A stretch of 64,000 nt of DNA from Dasypus novemcinctus (taxonomy: Eukaryota; Chordata; Mammalia; Cingulata; Dasypodidae): the NCBI RefSeq assembly GCF_030445035.2, contig NC_080677.1, positions 159,217,169 through 159,281,168 on the forward strand. Reading direction: 5' to 3'. The notes under the pieces were generated by a model, which was not told the origin of the DNA, ran no database searches, and saw only the letters and a list, made by a program, of their open reading frames with translations. Within the stretch, counting starts at the first letter, position 1; each line of letters begins with the position of its first letter. The translations under genes and the position numbers were made by a program. This document shows, in pieces, positions 12,126 through 24,019 of the stretch.

Positions 12126-13589
12126 CCAGATACATATGATCATACCCACCATGAAAAACTTGATAAAACACAAATTATGAATGCTAACCTTTTCTCTGTT
12201 AAAGCACAAAGGAATGAGGTAGAAAGTAGAGTTATTTTGGATTGGGTCAAACAATGTATGGTTCATGGGGAAAAGAAATAACAATTGTAACATATACTTC
12301 TATAGATAAAAAGTGTCCACAGATTTTAAAAATAAGTATAGAAACCTATTATTTTACATACACTATAAAATTTAAAAATAACGAAGAATCTCTTTGATCA
12401 TATGGGAGGCAAGGTATGGATGGCCAAGACCCAAAAGGAAGAATTTACAGCAGAAGGACCTGGAGATACCACATACAAAGATGCTAGGTTCAGCTTCAGA
12501 GGAGAAAAGCATAATAAATGCCTTCAAAAGAAAGAAGTTCATTTATCTCTCATGTATTCAAAACCTCCAGGAAAGTAGTTCAGGGTTGGTGTGGTGATCA
12601 GGTCCCCCAAATCTTTCTACTTAGTTTTCTGACATCCTCAACATGCAGATGGTTCTTCTGTGCTGATGGAAGCCATCAACACAGAACTTCACTTCATAGA
12701 ATTGCCCCAGCTGCTTGAAATATAGGTTCAAACTGAGTCTATTCATAATTTTGACGCATCACCAATTCTTGCTTACTGCTAGGCCTTCTGGTCCTGTCAT
12801 TAGCTATACTACTACCTACTCTACTATTTCTAGATGCCTATCTCCTTTAAGAAAAACCATCTTTGCTATGATCCCAATATTTCACTTATTCCTTAGAATC
12901 AAAGAATAAGAGAATTCCTTGAGTTAAACATACCTTTATGAAACCATAGGCAATAACAATACACAAAAAATGACCATGTTGCATTTGTGTGATATTTGGG
13001 GGGAAGATTTGTTCTTTTAATGTACAGAAGAGTAATGGGTGCAATTAATATATGTAAAGGTATATGTGTCAAGTCTCAGGAAAACTAAATCAATTTTAAA
13101 TTGATTTCATCCTTTCCATGTTTAAATAAAGTAGAAAAATAGCAAAAAAGAATATAGAAAGCATAAAATAGTATAAGATCTATATTACTTGATGTATTTC
13201 TGATTAGTAATTGCCTACTCTTCAACCTGGCATTAAGCTGAGTACCAGAGGAGATTATGGCCTGTAATCTTGGGATAATTTTGGAATAATAGGCATTTGT
13301 TTTTTTTTCCTATCTCTCATACAACATGGACTCTCTTTGGATTAGTCATCCATAAACCTACTGCATAGTTAAGTTGTATATCTATTGTGTTTGATTCTGT
13401 TAACCTTTAAGATTATAAAGCACTTCATTCATTTTGTTCTCAAAAAGTATTTTGGCCACACTTCCAATGCTATATGAAGCACACTAAGAACTACTTCTGC
13501 TTGAAAAAGCTGAACTGTCCTCTCTCAAGAAGGACTAATCACACTGAAAAATTGTGCAAAGAACAGGAGGCTGAAAGCAAACTGCTCTC
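12126..13589. other. Intergenic, nothing recognised
   Basis: AT-rich sequence between the inverted-repeat arms. The short open frames have no recognisable domains. Confidence 0.55.
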
Positions 13590-13656
13590 CAGCTTCTTCT
13601 GATTCAGGTCTTGTCTCTAGCTCTGGTTTGCTTTTTGAAGTAAATTTCCTATGACC
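13590..13656 (-). repeat. Right arm of a 67-bp inverted repeat
   Basis: Its reverse complement (ggtcataggaaatttacttc onward) matches 11871-11937 with four substitutions. Confidence 0.9.
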
Positions 13657-14586
13657 TTTTTCAAGAATTTAAGAAAACACTGCAATTATATTTTAGTACA
13701 AAACAGGTCAAAAATCAAGGTAGACTGGAGATTACTCACCACACTTCTGCTCCTCTTTCATGTGGGTATTTTTTTCACTAGCTGATGTTAAATTTGCCAA
13801 GTGTTTGACTAGATGCTAAGAAGTTGCTTAGCTCTATCAATCCTAGCAAAGCAATTAACACACAAATGCACACAAAACCATTAACAATCTTAAAGTCCTA
13901 GAACTAGATGATGTCATTTCATCCAAGCCCCTAATCCTTCAGGTTAAGAAACATAAACAAACATAGAAATTTGAAGAGATTTTCCCAAGTCAATTATTGG
14001 CAAACCCTGTTTCAGAAACAAGAAGTGGCAGAACCCATTTCAGAAACATGTCTTGGACTCCCAGATTTTTTCATCTTGTTGAACATCTTGTTCCATGTCA
14101 GCGATATTTACACTACTTGTACATGTTATAAAATACCTAACTGAATTCTTCGAAAAATGTTTAAAGTGTTCATGTCAGTCTAAATTACCACAGATGAACT
14201 ACAGATTGGTGAGAATCTTCCTAATTTACACATATGTGGAGTCTGAGCTGGTAAATTTAATCAGTAAAAGACAGGAATTTAATGAATGCCAGGTAGACAC
14301 GCAGGGCTGGAGAAGAGGTTCTTTTGCATCTTTTCCAGGAATAGTGGCTATTTGAAGAACAGTCTTTAGAGCTTTTCAGTATTCCAGCAAGTGCTTCTAT
14401 GACCACTGACTTCCTGGCTCTTTTATTTGAGTGGTTCTGAAATGGAACTTGTACCTAGGTGTTCTTGAACAACTCTACTCTCAGGTCTTTCATCTGCTGT
14501 AGAGTTGTTCCCCTACAGGCCACTCCTGGCTGGTATGATAGTTATTTATTTACATATTTATGATGATGAATTTGATCCAAAGATCA
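13657..14586. other. Intergenic, nothing certain
   Basis: A weak MIR-like patch may be present near 13.90-14.06 kb (gaagagattttcccaagtca). Otherwise nothing recognised. Confidence 0.5.
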
Positions 14587-15136
14587 TGTATTAGTTGGCC
14601 AAAGGGGTGCTGATGCAAAATACCAGAAATTTGGTTGGTTTTTGTAAAGGATATTTATTTGGGGTAGGAGCTTACAGATACCAGGCCATAAAGCATAAGT
14701 TACTTCCCTCACCAAAGTCTATTTTCACGTGTTGGAGCAAGATGGCTGCCAACATCTGCAAGGGTTCAGACTTCCTGGGTTCTTCCCTTCCAGGGTCTTG
14801 CTTCTCCCTCAGTTCAGGGTTCCTCTCTTCCCAGGGCTTGCTTCTTCCTGGGGCTTGTGTCTCTTTCCTCTGTGAGCTTACTTCCTGGGGCTCCAGCTTA
14901 ATGCTTCAGCATCAAAATCCAACATCAAAACTCCAGCACCCAAAACCCCCAACTCTGTCCTTTGCCATGCCTTTTATCTGTGAGTTCCCACCCACCAAGG
15001 AGTGGGGACACAAAGCTCTAATGATGAGACCCAATCAAAGCCTTAATTATAGCTTAATCACACCCAGGTACAGACAAGATGACAAACATAATCCAATATC
15101 TATTTTTGGAATTCATAACCATATCAAACTGCTACA
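14587..15136 (-). mobile_element. Solo ERVL/MaLR-like LTR
   Basis: It begins TGTATTAGTTGGCC and ends AAACTGCTACA (plus strand). Flanks gatca and gacca form a 5-bp target duplication with one change. It is close to the 18.4-19.4 kb LTR, including agcttacagataccaggcca. The 189-codon plus-strand frame through it is antisense to the LTR and is not a gene. Confidence 0.85.
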
Positions 15137-16890
15137 GACCAGTTTCTCAAGTTTCTATATGTAAGCAATTTTTAAAAAGCTAGGGCACAAATTCATAACT
15201 TGAATTATTTACTGTCAGTTTTTACAGCTACTAGTCTTTAAGATGTAAGCAAAGGAAATACTTATTTTTCAAGATCTTTTAATATCTATGTGGCAAATTC
15301 ATTTTCATATTATATTTTCTCAATTACAAACAAGTTTTATGTGTATACATATATACATACATATAACCCATATGTTTAGTTTCACACATGGAACATTTAT
15401 TGAGTTAAACACATACATATTATGGACATTTCTTTATAACATGAGACATATGGATGAAAACCTCTAAAGTCAGTCAAATATCCAAATAGTTTGTTCACAC
15501 TAATTATTTCATTTCTCAGAAGCCTCTGAAAGCATATCATCAAAAGGTATTTTTATGTGGATATTTTCTATAAACCCAGTCATGCTTTATTTTCCAGGAA
15601 GGGCTGAAATAACTAAAAGCAAGTGCCTAGAGCTTAATTAAATATTTCTTTCTTTTTATGACATATGTAAAAATCTTTTACAGCTGGAATAAACTGGGCC
15701 ATGGTCTAAATCTCAGGCTTCTTCTACCTTATGTGGCAAAAATATAGTTACCTCATAATTCTGGAGAATTACAGTCAACATAGCTCAGTCATGATTTGTG
15801 AGTTTTCCAGAATGACAAAATTTATTTTGAAGAGCAGGAAGTATTCAACATTTTAGAAATTGTGAAGCATGTTTTCATTCTATTTACTTCAGAATTTATC
15901 CTTTTCCCAAGTGTATTTTAGACAATGATTAGTAATCAAAATTTTTAATTCGGCAAATATTTACTGAGCTCAGGGCAAGGTACTCTGCTTGAGATTGGAA
16001 TCAATAGAAGGGTAAAGTGAATCCTTGCCTGCGAGGAGCTCTTAAGTCTGCAGGTTATTCACAGGCAGAAGCAATTAAATGACAGTCAATGCACAGGCAG
16101 ACATTAAGGAATTCCTAAGGTGAGAAGAGAGGCAGGAGATGTTCATTCTGACCTGGGGGCATTAAGAAAGATTTCACAGAGAGAATGGGCTTTGTGCAGG
16201 TCTTTGAATAGGGTGAAGGAGCAAATGTACCCACGAGGTTATCACTGGCATCCAGGCATACTTGTTAATACTGCATTTTCATCTCAAACATTTTCTGCTT
16301 TGGATAGTGAAATATATGATCATTCTATTGGAAGAATAAAAAAGATGTTTGATAGGTAGAAGGCAGGGAAAGAACTTCAGATGGACCAAATGGCAAGACA
16401 AAGGCACAGAGGTATAAAATTCCATGGTATGTTTGGTGAAAGACTGTATAAAATCTGTCTCTTGTATGTACAAAAGAGGCTTTTCCCCCCTTTCCTATTG
16501 CTGTTTGAACTGCAATGGGGCATATATACTATAAGAACTGTCATGAACCTTCTATTTGTATTGTTATCTTTCATTTTTTCTTCTACGAACCTGACTACTC
16601 TGCAACATAGACTTTTGCTTGTATTTAGCTCTTATTTTTCATTTTAATTGGATCATTTTTTTCTGACAAAGTTGTATTTCACATCAACAGGCAAAGAGAG
16701 GGAAATAAAATGAATTCATACACTTTATTATCTGCTTCTAACCAGTTAACGCTGAGAGCATATGATGTACTCAAATTTGCCCTTGTACATTCCAAGAATG
16801 TTACAAGAAGCAAACAAATAAAGAGGAAATAACCAAAATTGGAAATATATTATTTCTGTCTTTCATAACTAGTCAGAGGAGGAAGATGGA
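15137..16890. other. Intergenic, mostly nothing recognised
   Basis: A possible old repeat lies at about 15.95-16.22 kb (cggcaaatatttactgagct, gaggagctcttaagtctgca). The rest is AT-rich and unrecognised. Confidence 0.5.
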
Positions 16891-17322
16891 TGTATTAGTT
16901 AGCCAAAGGGTGCTAATGCAAAATATCAGAAATTGGTTGATTCTTATAAAGGGTATTTATTTGGGGTAAGAGCATACAGATATCAGGCCATAAAGCAAAA
17001 GTTACTTCTCTCACCAAAGTCTATTTTCACAAGTTGGAGCAAGATGGCTGCTGACATCTGCGAGGGTTCAGGCTTCCTGGGTTCCTCCCTTCCAGGATCT
17101 TGCTTCTCTCTCCTCTGTGTGCTTATGTCTTGGGGCTCCAGTTTAAGCCTTCAGCATTAAATTCCAACATCAAAACCCCAACATCAAAACTCCCCAACTC
17201 CGTCCTTTGCCATGCCTTTTATCTGTGAATCCCCACCCACCAAAGGGTGGGGACTGAATGCCCTACTGGCACAAGAGGTTTACATGATTACTTAATCAAG
17301 TGATGTGAAGACAACATTCCCC

Positions 17323-17967
17323 CTAATCTTTGGCATACAGGTTCAACCCTCTCAGAGCAATGCAAGTTGATGACCTGTCCTTCCCTAACCTTTGGGAGAG
17401 AGGTCCACCCCTCTCAGACCTGTGGGGTGCTGACCTTAACCACTCTAATCCTTGTGGAATGTGCTCCACCCTCTCTGTACACTGGGGCAGCAAAACTCTT
17501 CCAGAATATTGGACAGGAACATCCACCCTCTTCAACTGTTGAGAGAAACTCACCCTCTCTGTACACATGGGTGGGATTCCTCTCTTGACTCTAGGTGATA
17601 TCCTAACTCCAGATCTCAGCTTCCATGGTTTTCCTCTTAAAACTATTTCTCCTTCAATCTCTCCTTTCCATGTCCTTTTTATTCCAGGCTGACAGTGGTT
17701 TTGTTCATTCAGCTCTCTCAAAAACCTTGTTGGTTTAGCATGTAGGAAGCAGGGCTCTAAGTCATCAAACAGTAAGACTTTCCACAAGTTTTTCCTAGAT
17801 AACTGCATCTTCAATCTTGATTTATCAGTTCCAAGTTTAGTTAAGTCCTCCAATGGGGCACTTTCATCTGGGCACTTAATTTCCAGAGGCTTGGAATTTC
17901 CAGAATTAGTTTCTGTTTTCTTTGTGCCTGACAGTTCAGTCCTCAGCATATCTCTCTCATCTAGCAT
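17323..17967 (-). pseudogene. Gag-like open frame of the second LTR element
   Basis: A 214-codon open frame. The first 125 or so codons align with the frame at 10455-10078. The last 85 run through a region with tandem-like phrases (SERGGPLSQRLGKDR; TERVEHIPQGLEWL). Just upstream, a separate frame (18202-18002) holds ENGEPGHLAEEISK in what is probably the same original gene. A break lies between them. Old and inactive. Confidence 0.55.
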
Positions 17968-18435
17968 TTTGCTTTAAGCTGCAAGCAGAAGCCAAGCTGA
18001 ATTATCTGGGTTTATTTTTGGAAATTTCTTCAGCTAAATGCCCAGGCTCGCCATTTTCAAATTCTGCTTCCCAGAAAACACCAGGAGTTAATCTTGCTAA
18101 GTTCTCTGTAACTTTAAAACACAGATCATCTTTCCTCCAGTTCCCAATAATAGTTTCATCATTAACTTCTAAGGCATCATAGAAAGTCTCTTTAGCATCC
18201 ATCTCACAATTATTTCCTTCTTAGTCCTTAATAAAAATAACTTTAGGCTCCCTAGTGCTACCAACAGTCTCTGCAAAGCAATTTAGGCCTTTTCTATCAT
18301 CTCACAATTCCTCCAAAAAATACCCCTTACCCATATCTAAAACCATTCCAGCATTTCAGTAATTGCAAAAGCACTTCCCCACTCTGCAGCACCAAATTCT
18401 GTATTAGCCAACCAAAGGGTGCTGATGCAAAATAC

Positions 18436-18920
18436 TGATGTGGGCTATGGGTGGAAGGCTCTTTGTCTCTTCAGAGATAACCTAAGCTGTCTGACTTGTG
18501 GGTGTGGAACGGTAAGAGGCTGCAGTCCTGCCCTTAGTGACCATGGCAACGACTCCAGTCCCAGGAAACAGTTTAACAATGCAAGGTCTATAAACTTTAA
18601 GTATTTAGGGGAAATGCAAACAAAATATGCTAAAAGCTTATCTAGAATGTCTGGAGTCCATGCTAAAAGCTTACCTAAGATGTGGAAGATATATATGCTA
18701 ATTCAAGCCTATTGAGAACTGAAACAAAGGGACCATTTGGCCTTTCCTCTCTGTATATAAGAAATTTGAAAATCTTGTTCGGGGCTCGGAATTGAAACAG
18801 AAAGCTCCCGAGTCCAGCCGGCTGTCAATAAACCATTTTTCCTTCTCAAAATCATTCCTGAGTCCTGGCCTCTCTATACACAAATAATTGAACCTCTCTC
18901 AAATTCTGCAACAAATTCTA
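18436..18920 (+). mobile_element. Solo LTR of a different ERV, inserted inside an LTR
   Basis: The sequence begins TGATGTGGGC right after the host LTR text gatgcaaaatac, and host text resumes at ccagaaactggttgg. It holds a TATA box (tatataa, 18754-18760) and AATAAA (18827-18832) about 70 bases apart, then a pyrimidine-rich U5-like end. That layout fits a gammaretrovirus-like LTR in plus orientation. The last bases contain a 12-bp near-duplication (caaattctgcaa / caaattctacaa), so the right border and target duplication are unclear. Confidence 0.72.
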
Positions 18921-20577
18921 CAACCAGAAACTGGTTGGTTTTTATAAAGGGTATTTATTTGGGGTAGGAGCTTACAGATACCAGGCCATAAAGCATAAGT
19001 TACTTCCCTCACCAAAGTCTATTTTCACATGTTGGAGCAAGATGTCTGCCCATGTCTGTGAGGGTTCGGGCTTCCTGGGTTCCTCTCTTCCAGGGTCTTG
19101 ATTTTCTCTCCTCTGTGTGCTCACTTCCTAGAGCTCTAGCTTAAGGCTTCAGCATTAAGCTACAACATCAAAATCCCCCTACTCTGTCCTTTGCCATACC
19201 TTTTGTCTGTCCTTACCCACCAAGGGGTAAGGACTGAATGCCCTACTGGCACAAGAGTTTTACCTGATTACTTAATTAAGTAAACCTCTGAATCCAATAT
19301 AATCTAATATGCCCAGAGGAAAAGATCAGTTTAAAATCATAATCCAATATTTCTTTTTGGAATTCATCAATAATATCAAACTGCTACAATGGAATATGGT
19401 AAAATAATAAAGACAATCTCAGCTAACTTGTATTGTTTTAGAACAATAGATGTATATTATGACTTTTTGTTTGATAAAGTCTATTTCTGATAGGATCATT
19501 TTCCTCAGGTAATTTTTAAGCAGTATTCTACATTTAGAGTAAAGAAACAATGCCTATACTTGTGGTAAGACAGCAGAGTAGGAAGCTCTGGGAATCAGTT
19601 CCTCCACCAGCATGACTATTAACTGGCAAGAATTATCTGAACCAACTATTTTGAAATCTAGACTCCAGTAGAACATTCTACAGCTTCAGGAAAGAGTGGG
19701 AGGAAGGTGTACCAGTTCAGTAAGTACCAGTAAATTGCTCTCTCTGCACTGCAGTTACCATCAACCATCTCCCACTCTCATGGCAGGCAGCAGTGGAGGA
19801 GCTTGATGGTGCTAGATAGGGATATAAAAATCCAGTTTCCCAAGATCTGGATGTTTGTGTGTGATATCATTGATCACTGCTTTTGATCAGGTACTCAGTT
19901 TGCTGGGGGCTCAGCTCTTAGGGTGACCATTGTTCCAACCTGCCTTGGTCAAAGGTGCAGAGGACACTTATAGATGGTATACTTTCTCAGAGTTGTGGGG
20001 GACAGTTGAAGGGCTGCATTTGCTGAGCAGGTCAAGATAGTGCAGGTTTGGGGAGCCATGAAAGAAGCTCTTGATGCCCTTCCTGGCCCCTCCTTTTTCC
20101 CTTCTAAGAGCAATTTGGAGCTGGCTGCACTCCCTTTGAGGTCCCTGGCTTTGCACCAGCTGGGTAAGACTGACCTGGGAAACTCCTCTCCGGCATGCAC
20201 ACCCATCCCCCAGGCAAAAGCAGCTTGAGACAACACAAGCAGCGGGTGAAAAATAATTCTGGCAAATGGCCTGGGGCAAAGGCTTACCTAAATTAAGTTC
20301 TGCAGTGACACACCTGGGAAAAGAAGGTCTGTTTCCTGAGAAGTAGAGGAAGCATACAAACTCTTACAAGCACAGCCTATGACAAGGCACAGGCCCAGAA
20401 AAGATAGGGAAGTTCCTGCCCTTTGTATTCTCCTTGGGCTGATTTTCCTGATAGGGAAGGCTGAACGCTGACAGAGAGCACCAACCAATGCAAACGTATT
20501 TGCAAAGATGGTAAAAGTTGTTCTTTGCTGAAGTTTGCTTGGTTTTATTACTTCCTGACAATCAAGAGAATCACTGT

Positions 20578-21019
20578 TGGGAAACGGACTTGGCCCAGTG
20601 GTTAGGGTGTCTGTCTACCACATGGGAGGTCCGCGGTTCAAACCCCGGGCCTCCTTGACCCATGTGGAGCTGGCCCATGCACAGTGCTGATGTGCACAAG
20701 GAGTGCCCTGCCACGCAGGGTTGCCCCCCACGTAGGGGAGCCCTACGTGCAAGGAGTGCACCCCGTAAGGAGAGCCACCCAGTGCAAAAGAAAGTGCAGC
20801 TTGCCCAGGAATGGTGCCATCCACACAGAGAGCTGACACAACAAGATGATGCAGCAACAACAACAAAAAAAGACACAGATTTCCGTGCCACTGACAACAG
20901 CAGAAGCAGACAAAGAAACAAGACGCAGCAAATAGACACAGAGAACAGATATCTGGGGTGCAGGGGGTGCGGTGGGGGAAGGGGAGAGAAATAAATAAAT
21001 AAATCTTTAAAAAAAAAAG
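20578..21019 (+). mobile_element. DAS-III SINE with target duplications
   Basis: A full-length copy with head acggacttggcccagtggtt. The 13-bp direct repeats agagaatcactgt (20565-20577) and agagaattactgt (21020-21032) differ at one base. Tail of (aaat)n and A. Confidence 0.95.
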
Positions 21020-22171
21020 AGAGAATTACTGTCATATCATCACTTGGTTACAAACTCAAGAAACAGATATCTCAGAGAATAAATCTCAGTGTTATCATTT
21101 TAAAATATTAAAATGTACAGTATGCAACAAAAGATTACAAGACAAACAAAGGAACAGGAAATGATGGCCCATCCAAAGGAAGAGGATAAAAATCCAGAAA
21201 ACATCGATGAAGAAGATCAGACTGTGGACATAATGGACAAAAATATTCAAAAAAATACAGACCAAGAACTAAAGGATATCAGGAAAACAATGAGTGAGCA
21301 ATGTGAGAACCTGAATAAGAAAATAGAAACTTTTAAAAGAAACCAAACAGAATTACTGGAGTTGAATATCACAATAACTGAAATGAAACATTTCCAGGAG
21401 GGTTTCAACAGCAGACTGGAGCTGGCAAAAGAAAGAATTGGGATTTGAAGACAAGAAAATTGAAATGAGTCAGACTGAGAAGCAGTAAGAAAAAAAGAAA
21501 TATGCAAAGCAAAAATAGACTAACAGACCTCCGGGACACTATCAAGTGTAGGAATATATGCATTATGGAAGTCCTAGGAGAAGAAAGAGAGAATTCTACA
21601 CCATGAGAAGTGGGATTTATACCAGGTATTCAAGTGTGATTGGATATAAGAAAATCAATTAATGTAATAAACCATATTAACAGAATGAAGGAAAAAAACA
21701 TGGTCATCTCAATTGATGCAGAAAAGGGAATTGAAAAAACCTAGCATTCCTTCTTAATAAAAACGCTTAGAAAACTAGGAATAGAAGGAAACTCCCTCAG
21801 CATGAAAAAGGCCGTAAATGAAGAACTCATAAGTGAAAGCTTTTCCTCTAAGATCTGGAAAAAGACAAGGATGTCCACTGTCAATACTGTTATTCAACAT
21901 CACACTGGAAGTGCTAGAACAATTAGGAAAGAAAAAGAAATAAAAAGGCATCCAACTTGGAATGGAAGAAGTAACCTTTCACTGTTTGCAGATAACATGA
22001 TCCTATATGCAGAAAATCCTGAAAAAAATTCATAAGAAAGCTCTTAGAGCTAATACATGAATTCAGCAAAGTGAAGGGTACAGGATCAGCCTCTAAAAGT
22101 CAGTAGTATTTCTATAAGTAGTAACGAATAAGCAAAAGAGAAGTCAAGAAAAAAATTTCATTAAAAATTGT

Positions 22172-22412
22172 ATATCCTCCCAGGGCCTACTAGGTGAACT
22201 GGGGGAGAGTGTAAACTATAATGTGGACCATTGACCATGTGGTGCAGCAGTGTTCAGAGATGTGTTCACCAAGTGCAATGAATGTCCCATGATGATGGAG
22301 GAGGAGGTTGTGATGGGAGGAGTGGGGTGAGGGGGGTGGGAGGTATATGGGGATCTCATATTTTTTCAATGTAACATAAAAAAAAAGACAAAAACAAAAC
22401 AAAACAAAACAA
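22172..22412 (+). mobile_element. 5'-truncated LINE-1 3' UTR insertion
   Basis: The text runs from ctgggggagagtgtaaacta through gaatgtcccatgatgatgga to catattttttcaatgtaaca and an A-rich tail with (caaaa)n. It interrupts the older L1 ORF2 text between aatttcattaaaaattg and aatagcaactaaaaaacc. Confidence 0.8.
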
Positions 22413-22678
22413 AAATAGCAACTAAAAAACCCCAAATATTTGGAATAAATCTAACTAAGGACTTGTACCCAGAAAACTACAAAACACTGAAAATAGAAAT
22501 TTTTTAAAAGACCTAAATAAATGGAAGAATATTCTATGTTCATATATGGAAGACTATTATTCAGATGTCAGTTCAGATGTCAGATTTACAGATTCAACAT
22601 AATCCCAATAAAAATTTCTACAACCTTCTTTACAAAAATGGAATGACCAATTATCAAATATATATGGAGGGAAGTGGA

Positions 22679-23290
22679 TTTGGCCCAACGGATAGGGCGT
22701 CCGCCTACCACATGGGAGGTCCAAGGTTCAAACCAAGGGCCTCCTAACCTGTGTAATTAGCTGGCCCATGCGCAGTGCTGATGCATGCAAGGAGTGCCAT
22801 GGCATGCAGGAGCCCCATGGCATAGAGGAGCCCCATGAGCAAGGAGTGCGCCCCATAAGGAGAGCCGTCCAGCAAGAAAAAAGTGCAGCCTGCCCAGGAA
22901 TGGCACTGCACACATGGAGAGCTGATGCAGCAAGATGATGCAACAAAAAAAGAGACACACATTAACCATGTGCTGCAGCAGTGCTCAGAGATGTATTCAC
23001 CAAGTGCAATGAATGTCCCATGATGATGGAGGAGGTTGTTGTTATGGGAGGAGTGGGGTGAGGGGGGTGGGAGGTATATGGGGCCTCATATTTTTTGGAT
23101 GTAACATAAAAAAAATAAAGACAAAAAAAAAAAAGAGACACAGATTCTAGGTACTGCTGACAAGAATGCAAGCAGACACAGAAGAACCCACAGTGAATGA
23201 ACACAGAGAGTAGATAACGGGGGGTGGGGGGAAGGGCGGGGTGGGGAAAGGGAGAGAAATAAATAAAAAATAAATCTTTAAAAAAAATAC
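22679..23290 (+). mobile_element. DAS-type SINE split by an L1 fragment
   Basis: The head (gaagtggatttggcccaacg) and first part run to 22963, and the second part runs from 23128 to the tail. The 11-bp direct repeats atatatatgga at 22668-22678 and 23291-23301 are exact. It sits in ORF2 of the older L1, whose text resumes at aaggcaataggctccaaata. Confidence 0.93.
22964..23127 (+). mobile_element. 5'-truncated LINE-1 3' UTR nested in the SINE
   Basis: About 164 bases (catgtgctgcagcagtgctc to taaaaaaaataaag and A-run). The SINE text aaaaaaagagacaca.att is duplicated on both sides (22945-22963 and 23128-23146, one difference). Confidence 0.92.
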
Positions 23291-24019
23291 ATATATATGG
23301 AAAGGCAATAGGCTCCAAATAGCCAAAGTCTTCTTGAAAACAAGGAACAAAGTTGGAGGACTCACTCTTCACATTCTCAAAACTTTAATATTACAAAGCC
23401 ACAGGATCAAAACAGCATGATACTGACACAAGGACAGCCATATACAACAACAGAATGAGTTGAGAGTTCAGAAATCAACCCTGACTGATTTATGTCCAAC
23501 TGGTTTTTTAAAAGGAGGGAAAGATTGCTGAATTGGGAAAGAATAATCTCTTTAACAAATGGTGCTGGGAAAACTGGATCTCCATTTGTGAAAAAATGAA
23601 AGTACACATCAACTTCAAACCATATGAAGAACTCAACTCAAAATGTATCAAGGAAAGTCAGAACTATAAAACTCCTAGGAGAAAATGTAGTAAAGCATCT
23701 TTAGGACGTTGTGTTAGACAATAGTTTCTTAGATTTTGCACCCAAAGTACAAGCAACAAAAGAAACAATAGATAAATAAGACCTCATCAAAATTAAAAAC
23801 TTTTGTACTTCAAAAGAATTTATCATGAAAGTAAAATGACAAGCCACACAAGGGTAACAAATATTTGGGAACCACATATCTGATAAGGGTTTAATATTTA
23901 GAATACATAAAGAAATTCTTCAATTTAATCACAAAGACAAACAACCCAATTAAAAAATGGGCAAAATACTTGAAAAGACATTTCTCCAAAGAAGATATAC
24001 AAATGGTTAAAAACTTACT

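Larger units (their letters stand above)
16891..19388 (-). mobile_element. ERVL/MaLR-like LTR retrotransposon, perfect target duplication
   Basis: The ends TGTATTAGTTAGCC and AACTGCTACA are flanked by an exact 5-bp repeat atgga (16886-16890 and 19389-19393). The left LTR is cut short at about 17301, where it joins internal sequence directly. The right LTR (18400-19388) is interrupted by another LTR (18436 to about 18920). In the minus direction a primer-binding-like stretch (tttggtgctgcagagtgggg) follows the first LTR. The internal region keeps a gag-like frame (17967-17323). Confidence 0.85.

Noticed and set aside
14595-15164. 189-codon plus-strand open frame
   Set aside because: It lies entirely in a solo LTR, antisense to it, and runs past the LTR end. 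Related LTRs have the frame broken.
21113-21448. 111-codon coiled-coil-like frame as a gene
   Set aside because: Sequence and context identify it as an L1 ORF1 remnant (NSRLELAKERIGI), followed directly by ORF2 text.
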